Shown here: positions 58,857 to 64,000 of the stretch, piece after piece | Layout: every line of letters starts with the position of its first letter | How positions within the stretch are numbered: position 1 is the first letter of the stretch | Assembly (NCBI RefSeq): GCF_000799165.1 | Contig: NZ_JUGF01000001.1 | Span: forward strand, 744,001 to 808,000 | DNA length: 64,000 nt | From: Methylotenera versatilis 7 | GTDB taxonomy: Bacteria > Pseudomonadota > Gammaproteobacteria > Burkholderiales > Methylophilaceae | Direction of reading: 5' to 3' | Program-made: the position numbers and the translations under genes | The notes under the pieces: model-generated | The model's input: only the letters and a program-made list of their open reading frames with translations | What the model was told of the DNA's origin: nothing | Databases searched by the model: none

Positions 58857-59861
58857 ATGAATGTCATTAACTTAAGTGACCTTTCTACTGACTGGAACTG
58901 GTTACGCGATGAGTTTAAACAGACCAACGACGAATGGCATCATTACTCCAGCTTGGCAGTTAGCCTGCCATCATTTTTGCCTAAGAAAGATTCAGTTTCC
59001 CGTGTTATTGCTGCAAGTCAGGCTGTTAAATTAGCCAGAAAGAAAGCTGCCGTTCTGGTTTCTCATGGTCCAAGACCTACTTTCTATGCGGGTGGTCTGG
59101 CAAAAATCATATGCCAAGATACACCGCACTTAGCTTACTCATTTAATTTCACTGATTTACCAACAGGCATGCAACATAGTCTGATGATTAAGGCTTTTCG
59201 ACAACCCACTAGATTTGTGACTTATTCAAACGTAGAGCGCAAGCTTTACGCAGACTATTTTGATATTCCAATTGAAAAAATAGATATGTTGCATTGGGCA
59301 GTACATACGCCAAAAGTAGATTTAACGGAACAGCCAATTGAAACTGGTCGTTACATTTGCGCATTAGGCAGCCAAGGCAGAGATTACGCGACGCTTATAG
59401 CTGCCATGAAAAAACTGCCGAATATTAAACTGGTCATTGTTACAAACCCAGATTCATTACAGGGCTTAACCATTCCAGGCAATGTAAAAATCCATACTGA
59501 CATCCCGCTAGCACGTGCACATAATATTCTGGCACATAGTGCATTTATGGTATTACCGCTTAGAGACAGCCAAGTACCATGCGGCCATGTGACGATTGTT
59601 TCGGGCATGTTTTTTAATAAAGCAATGATCGTCACAAACTCACTGGGTGTGCAAGACTACATTGAGGATGATAAAACGGGGGTGTTTTTTGAGTCTAAAA
59701 ATGTGGATGATTTATCGAAAAAAATTGAAGCTTTGTGGGATGACCAATCTAAAGTTAACCAACTCGGTCAGGCAGGTTTTACATTTGCCAATCAATACTG
59801 TACCGAAAAAACTGCCGTTAATTATTTTGCCGACTTTTTGAAACAGCACGCACAGACTTAA
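58857..59861 (+). CDS. Glycosyltransferase, GT-B fold (GT4-like)
   Basis: The 334-residue protein has two Rossmann-like halves. The C-terminal half carries the nucleotide-sugar-binding region (GRYICALGSQGRDYATLIAAM at about 163-183, NIKLVIVTN, and MVLPLRDSQVPCGHVTIVSG with an acidic turn). It has no signal peptide. It starts 30 bp after prfC. Substrates are not readable, and no surface-polysaccharide locus is adjacent. Confidence 0.75.
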   Translation: MNVINLSDLSTDWNWLRDEFKQTNDEWHHYSSLAVSLPSFLPKKDSVSRVIAASQAVKLARKKAAVLVSHGPRPTFYAGGLAKIICQDTPHLAYSFNFTDLPTGMQHSLMIKAFRQPTRFVTYSNVERKLYADYFDIPIEKIDMLHWAVHTPKVDLTEQPIETGRYICALGSQGRDYATLIAAMKKLPNIKLVIVTNPDSLQGLTIPGNVKIHTDIPLARAHNILAHSAFMVLPLRDSQVPCGHVTIVSGMFFNKAMIVTNSLGVQDYIEDDKTGVFFESKNVDDLSKKIEALWDDQSKVNQLGQAGFTFANQYCTEKTAVNYFADFLKQHAQT

Positions 59862-59978
59862 AATTACGGTCAATATTACACTTGTTAAGACTTCTACAAA
59901 TTAGCTAGCCGTAAAGAATATAACGACTTTCTTCCTACAGTCACTGTGTAATGTGCATAAAGTATAACACCCTATTAT

Positions 59979-61373
59979 TTATTCAATCATAGGCAATATA
60001 ATTGTCACCTGCAAACCAGAATTAGGCACGTTTACCGCCCTCACTACGCCAGCATGCGACTCTATAATTTGTTTTGCTATCGCCAATCCTAAACCATAAC
60101 CGTGCGCGGCCTCATTCGTGCTTGCACGATAAAATGGTTTAAATATAGACTCCAGCTCATTTTCTGTAACACCAGATCCAGAATCCTTAACAGTTAAAAC
60201 CACGCTTTTACTGATTTGATTAACGATTGTAGTCAGCATGACTGTTGTATTGGCGGATGTGTATTTGACGGCATTGCGGATAATATTATCAATCGCACGT
60301 TGTAGTAAATCTGCCTGAGCTTCCACAAAAACATTAGCGATTGGCGCGTATTCAACTTTGACATTATTGGTCATGCCTTCAAAGTTGGCATCTTCCACCA
60401 ACTCCTGCAGCAATTCATTTAAATCGACACGCTCTTTTTGTAGCGCTGTAACGCCTGATTCCAAACGTGACAGTGTCAGCAACTCGCCCACCAGATGATC
60501 CATTCTGACCGATTCCGTTTCAATACGATTCAATGATGTGCTGATTTTTTCATTCACTTGGTGCGCTGCATCCGCCTGTGTTGATTGCTGCTTGATCAAG
60601 CCAATCGCAATTTGCAAGCGCGCTAATGGTGAGCGCAATTCATGCGAAACCTGGTGCATTAAATGTGTTTGGCTTTGAATCAATTGGCTGACGCGACTGA
60701 CCATCACATCAAACGCACTACCTAAATCGGCCAATTCATCGCGCCTACCCTGCATCACAGTACCCACGCGCGCATCCAGGTTGCCGCTGGCGGCACTCTC
60801 GAAAGCCAGCCTTAACTGTTTAATCGGCTTGGAAAAATACCAGGCGAGCATAGCGGCAAATATTAGGCTGACAAAAATGCCCACAATAAGCGGCATTGCA
60901 GGAAATAGGTATTTAAAATTCTGTTGTATTCTTACACCATTAAAATAAGTTGGTGCCGGGCGTTTATTGCGTGGCTCTACAAATAACCAATAATCATGAC
61001 CATCATCTGCATGGATTTGTTGAATGGCACGATTATCGGTATCAATAGTTAGCGCGGCCAACGACTCTTTATTAATTCCTTTTGGCAGGTCGCGATTTAA
61101 TAAATCAACGCCCTCTTCATTCACCGCATATAGCTGCGGCAGCGGCTCAGTCAACCAAATATCCAGCAAAGATTTGAGTGAGGTGATCCCGCTTATTTGA
61201 AGTGTACCAGCCGCTGCCAATACCATGGTTTTGGCACCAGGTGCGCTATCAATTAAACGCCTTTCTCTTTCACGCTTATCGTTTACCACGCCAATAGCCA
61301 AACTCACTACCAGCACGGCGGTTAGCTGCGCAAAAAAGAAAAACAGAAAAAATTTCCAGTAAAGTCTACCCAT
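59979..61373 (-). CDS. cpxA: CpxA-like sensor histidine kinase
   Basis: This 464-residue inner-membrane kinase has helices at about 8-30 and 160-180 around a periplasmic sensor, then HAMP (about 180-232). The HisKA helix carries His244 (MHQVSHELRSPLARLQ), followed by an HATPase with ENIxRN-like DNIIRNAVKY, DSGSGV and GYGLGLAIA. It shares CpxA's overall shape and is 36 bp downstream of the cpxR-like gene. CpxA senses envelope misfolding in enterobacteria. Confidence 0.82.
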   Translation of the reverse strand: MGRLYWKFFLFFFFAQLTAVLVVSLAIGVVNDKRERERRLIDSAPGAKTMVLAAAGTLQISGITSLKSLLDIWLTEPLPQLYAVNEEGVDLLNRDLPKGINKESLAALTIDTDNRAIQQIHADDGHDYWLFVEPRNKRPAPTYFNGVRIQQNFKYLFPAMPLIVGIFVSLIFAAMLAWYFSKPIKQLRLAFESAASGNLDARVGTVMQGRRDELADLGSAFDVMVSRVSQLIQSQTHLMHQVSHELRSPLARLQIAIGLIKQQSTQADAAHQVNEKISTSLNRIETESVRMDHLVGELLTLSRLESGVTALQKERVDLNELLQELVEDANFEGMTNNVKVEYAPIANVFVEAQADLLQRAIDNIIRNAVKYTSANTTVMLTTIVNQISKSVVLTVKDSGSGVTENELESIFKPFYRASTNEAAHGYGLGLAIAKQIIESHAGVVRAVNVPNSGLQVTIILPMIE

Positions 61374-61409
61374 GTCGTTTATCTATTATTTATTTTAATA
61401 TTGATATGT

Positions 61410-62087
61410 CTATTTTAAGTACTGATAACCTAGGCGATACACGGTTTGGATCAACTGTTTTCCACCAGCTGCGGCTGTTAATTTTTGACGTACGCTGCTC
61501 ATGTGTACATCAATATTACGATCAAATTTCGCCATTGGTCTACCCAGCGCCAATTCCGATAGCATCTGTTTGCTAACTACATTTCCTGCTCGCTCTACTA
61601 ATACCTCCAGTAGATTAAATTCGGTACTGGTCAATACTAAAGGCTCACCAGCCCATTCCACACGCCGCTGTTCAGGCATTAATGTCAGCTCATTTAGCGT
61701 AATGGTTTTTGCATGACTGGCTTGCGGTTTTGCTCTACGCAAAATCGCCCGGATACGGGCAACCAGTTCTCGCGGCGTACAGGGTTTTGGTACATAGTCA
61801 TCCGCACCCATTTCCAAGCCAACAATACGGTCGGCATCGTCCCCTTTTGCCGTGAGCATAATCACGGGCATATTGCTGTTCTGCCTGATACGGCGCAAGG
61901 TATCGATACCATTTAATTTCGGCATCATCACATCCAACACCACCAAGTCATAAGTATCGGCTTGCAGAACTTGCAATCCTGCCTCGCCATCGTGTGCGGT
62001 ACTGGCAGAAAAGCCTTCAAGGTCGATATACTCTTTGAGCATCTCAACCAGTTCAACGTCGTCATCTATCAGTAAAATTTTATCCAT
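61410..62087 (-). CDS. cpxR: CpxR-like OmpR-family response regulator
   Basis: The 225-residue regulator has receiver Asp52 (LVVLDVMMPKLNGIDTL) and acidic pocket DDD at 8-10. The C-terminal winged helix contains LTSTEFNLLEVL and FDRNIDVHMSSVRQKL. The receiver sequence is close to E. coli CpxR, including PVIMLTAKGDDADRIVGLEMGADDY. The divergent gene is a Spy/CpxP-like protein with a CpxR-type box between them. Confidence 0.87.
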   Translation of the reverse strand: MDKILLIDDDVELVEMLKEYIDLEGFSASTAHDGEAGLQVLQADTYDLVVLDVMMPKLNGIDTLRRIRQNSNMPVIMLTAKGDDADRIVGLEMGADDYVPKPCTPRELVARIRAILRRAKPQASHAKTITLNELTLMPEQRRVEWAGEPLVLTSTEFNLLEVLVERAGNVVSKQMLSELALGRPMAKFDRNIDVHMSSVRQKLTAAAGGKQLIQTVYRLGYQYLK

Positions 62088-62186
62088 GATATGTATTTAG
62101 ATTATGTGTTTACTCAAAATCTTGTACTTTAAAGTGTTAACGCATCATACCAGTCACAAAACCATCAACAAGCTTAATCACCAACC

Positions 62187-62201
62187 TTTACGCAGATTTA
62201 C
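62187..62201 (-). promoter_or_regulatory. CpxR box between cpxR and the spy/cpxP-like gene
   Basis: On the minus strand the sequence GTAAA, five bases, GTAAA (62201-62187) matches the classic CpxR consensus GTAAA-N5-GTAAA exactly. A third half-site, TTTTAC, lies at 62217-62222. The box is 117 bp before the spy/cpxP-like gene and 100 bp before cpxR. Confidence 0.75.
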
Positions 62202-62317
62202 ACACTCTTAACAGCGTTTTACAACTAGCAATTGCACAATGGCAACATCCTAAAGCGCAACAGAAATAGGATTTTTGCAACAGACATTTTTTAATGTTAA
62301 CTAAAAGGAATAAGCAA

Positions 62318-62872
62318 ATGAAACATCTATCGATTAAACAATTATTGGCGATTTCAACTTTGGCGATTACTTTGCCATTTTCTGCTTTAAGTCATGCAGA
62401 ACAAGGTAAAGATTGCGGAAGGCATGATGGTAAACGTGGTCACGGTTTCGATCAATCTTTCAAACGTGGCGGAAATTTTGGCGAGCCTGGCGTGCCACGC
62501 CACTTAAAAGCGCTTAATTTAACGCAAGATCAACAAGACAAAATCTTTGCGATTGTGCATGAGCAAGCACCAGCAAAATATACACAACATAAACAACAGC
62601 GTGAAACATTAGAAGCGTTGCGTACACTTGCTCAAGCCGATAAATTTGATGAAGCAAAAGCGCAGCAATTAGCGGACCAATTAGGTAAATTAGAGAAAGA
62701 AAAGGTATTAAATCGCCTAAAAACAGAAGCTAAAATCAATGCAATTTTAACGCCGGAGCAACGTGCAAAAGCACGTGAATTTAAAGCGCCAGAAAATCGT
62801 GGATATGGTAAAAATCAGCCAACACGCTTTAAACAAAAATCTGAAGCAGCGGCAAAACCAATAAATAGTTAA
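62318..62872 (+). CDS. Spy/CpxP-like periplasmic protein
   Basis: I start at ATG 62318, preceded by AAAGGA, giving 184 residues; a longer frame adds eight residues without a ribosome-binding site. A signal peptide ends near residue 28 (ALSHAEQ). The mature part has two LTxxQ motifs, LTQDQQDKI and LTPEQRAKA, characteristic of Spy and CpxP, joined by long helices. It is likely a periplasmic chaperone or negative regulator of the divergent cpxR-cpxA pair. Confidence 0.85.
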   Translation: MKHLSIKQLLAISTLAITLPFSALSHAEQGKDCGRHDGKRGHGFDQSFKRGGNFGEPGVPRHLKALNLTQDQQDKIFAIVHEQAPAKYTQHKQQRETLEALRTLAQADKFDEAKAQQLADQLGKLEKEKVLNRLKTEAKINAILTPEQRAKAREFKAPENRGYGKNQPTRFKQKSEAAAKPINS

Positions 62873-62890
62873 CTATTTAGCTACTGTTTA

Positions 62891-62928
62891 AACAAAAAAA
62901 CCTGCATTTAATTTTGCAGGTTTTTTTG
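62891..62928. terminator. Bidirectional terminator after the spy/cpxP-like gene
   Basis: The stem CCTGCA with TGCAGG (62901-62920), extended by A-T pairs, is flanked by A7 on the left and T7 on the right. It can terminate both the spy-like gene and the converging minus-strand gene. Confidence 0.9.
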
Positions 62929-62942
62929 CGTATTTTAAAGTG

Positions 62943-63515
62943 TTAATCACGCTCAAACGCTTCACATAACTGGCTTAATAATTGACCAAAAAGTGGCAAC
63001 ACTTCCTCTTTGCTGTGTGGGCTGTCATCATCGGTACCGGCAACCACAAAACTCACCGTTAATTTATCCAGATTCTCCCTGAACTCGGCCCAATGCTCCG
63101 CTTCCGCATCGCCAATGAGTTTAAATTTATGAAAACCAGATTCAATGATTTCCATCAATTCTGCATCACTAATGCCGGCAAACAAAGTTTTAGCAATCAC
63201 TACTTGTGCAGTCGTTAAATCAGGCGCGGCTTCACCTTCTGCCGCCAATTCATGCGACAGTGGCAACGTTAAGAACGCGAAAATCAACATGGCATAAGCT
63301 TGATACACGCTGAGCATATCAAAATTATTATGGCGCTCATCCACAGGCTGGCGCATGGCGGCTTGAATCGCTCTAAATGTAACGAAACTGGTTAAGTAAT
63401 GTGCTGAATCGACTGCATTGTAATCGTCCAAACTAATATTAGGCTTTGCGCCATCGTCGTAGCTATCTGCTAAGCATAGCGCGTGCAATAAGGTTAATCG
63501 TTTTGAATAGTCCAT
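62943..63515 (-). CDS. Conserved hypothetical protein
   Basis: With the ATG at 63515 the product has 190 residues, beginning MDYSKRLTLLHALCLADSY. It is largely helical and acidic, with no signal peptide and a moderately hydrophobic segment near 75-90 (AYAMLIFAFLTLPLSHEL). I do not recognise the family. It lies upstream of the bidirectional terminator and downstream of the ABC-F gene on the same strand. Confidence 0.7.
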   Translation of the reverse strand: MDYSKRLTLLHALCLADSYDDGAKPNISLDDYNAVDSAHYLTSFVTFRAIQAAMRQPVDERHNNFDMLSVYQAYAMLIFAFLTLPLSHELAAEGEAAPDLTTAQVVIAKTLFAGISDAELMEIIESGFHKFKLIGDAEAEHWAEFRENLDKLTVSFVVAGTDDDSPHSKEEVLPLFGQLLSQLCEAFERD

Positions 63516-63581
63516 AGGTTTTCTCAATCCGTTTTTAAATAAGTTTTTTGCCTACTTTATATTTAACTCAGCGCTAAATGA

Positions 63582-64000
63582 TTAACTACCGATTTCAGGC
63601 AAAGTTTCTAATTGTTCGTGCAATTCCAACCAGCGCATTTCTGTCGCTTCTACTAACCCCGCCAATTCAGCTTGGCGTTTTAGCAGGTTTTGCAGCTCAT
63701 TTTTATTTGCAACATCATACAAACTTGAATCGCCTGCTCTGGCATCTAATACCGTTTTTTCAGCCGCAATTTGTTCAAGCTGTTTTTCCAGTTTTTCAGT
63801 TTCTTTTAGTAATGGTCTACGTGCCAAAATACGCGCTTGACGTTCTGCTTTACTTTGTGCGTAATCATTCTTTTTAGGCGTCGTTTCGGCATTCACTATT
63901 TCATTGTTTTGTTCTTTTGATAGTTGAGTTTTTGTTGTCGCAAGCCAGTTTTTATAATCATCCAGATCACCATCAAAGGTTTTTGCCGCGCCATCTGCGA
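63582..64000 (-). CDS. ABC-F family ATPase, C-terminal part (gene runs off the right edge)
   Basis: The frame stays open to base 64000. The visible end begins ADGAAKTFDGDLDDYKNWL, the typical segment after the second ATPase domain of YheS/Uup-type proteins. It is followed by a variable linker and a coiled-coil C-terminus (ERQARILARRPLLKETEKLEKQLEQI). Such proteins act on ribosomes or DNA, and the subtype cannot be decided without the ATPase domains. Confidence 0.85.
   Translation of the reverse strand, partial: ADGAAKTFDGDLDDYKNWLATTKTQLSKEQNNEIVNAETTPKKNDYAQSKAERQARILARRPLLKETEKLEKQLEQIAAEKTVLDARAGDSSLYDVANKNELQNLLKRQAELAGLVEATEMRWLELHEQLETLPEIGS

Noticed and set aside
1-64000. CRISPR array, toxin-antitoxin, restriction or prophage defence system
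   Set aside because: No regularly spaced repeats, integrase, methylase-restriction pair or phage structural genes were seen on reading both strands.

Overview
This 64 kb window looks like a chromosomal segment of a low-to-moderate G+C betaproteobacterium, most likely a methylotroph of the Methylophilaceae (Methylotenera type). This is inferred from protein character and gene order, not from a database search. The central backbone, all on the minus strand (leuC, leuD, leuB, asd, fimV, truA, trpF, trpB, trpA, accD, folC, SPOR protein, cvpA, purF, metZ), is a familiar betaproteobacterial order. No CRISPR array, prophage, insertion sequence, rRNA operon or recognisable defence island was seen.

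Layout. 1-3.1 kb (plus): a peptide ABC transporter (binding protein cut by the left edge, then two permeases), followed by fabI. 4.1-13.2 kb (minus): a protein-quality block of tig, clpP, clpX, lon, hupB, tRNA-Val, tRNA-Asp and ppiD. 13.5-21.9 kb (minus): metZ under a probable SAM-II riboswitch, a WecE-like sugar aminotransferase, purF, cvpA, a SPOR protein, folC, accD and trpA. 22-32.5 kb (minus): trpB, trpF, truA, fimV, asd and the leu operon, with a small entericidin-like lipoprotein gene lying between leuC and leuD. 32.5-37.2 kb (minus): yajQ, ppnP, argG, a small membrane protein, argF and argD. 37.3-40.5 kb (minus): a PuuD-like membrane protein with a 34-residue companion, an M48 protease and a DUF898/YjgN protein.

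40.9-64 kb is more mixed. It holds a Rieske oxygenase with an EamA transporter, a lipoprotein, a NarL/NarX-type two-component pair, a PPK2 kinase, and a short visibly G+C-richer patch (AhpD-like protein, degenerate attC-like site, uracil-DNA glycosylase family protein). It continues with dhaL-dhaK, glnE facing acs, msrB, prfC, a glycosyltransferase, and a complete Cpx-type envelope stress module (cpxA, cpxR, divergent cpxP/spy-like gene, CpxR box). A partial ABC-F ATPase runs off the right edge.

Themes. Most of the window is amino-acid, purine, folate and fatty-acid biosynthesis plus proteostasis. The most interesting signal is at 14.70-14.85 kb. There a sigma70 promoter embedded in the 3' end of the WecE-like gene appears to start a SAM-II-type riboswitch almost exactly at its first stem, followed by an intrinsic terminator before metZ. 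Other items worth checking are a type IV pilin-like segment inside the DUF898 protein, very small unlisted genes, a two-copy intergenic repeat, the attC-like site and several palindromes in front of operons.
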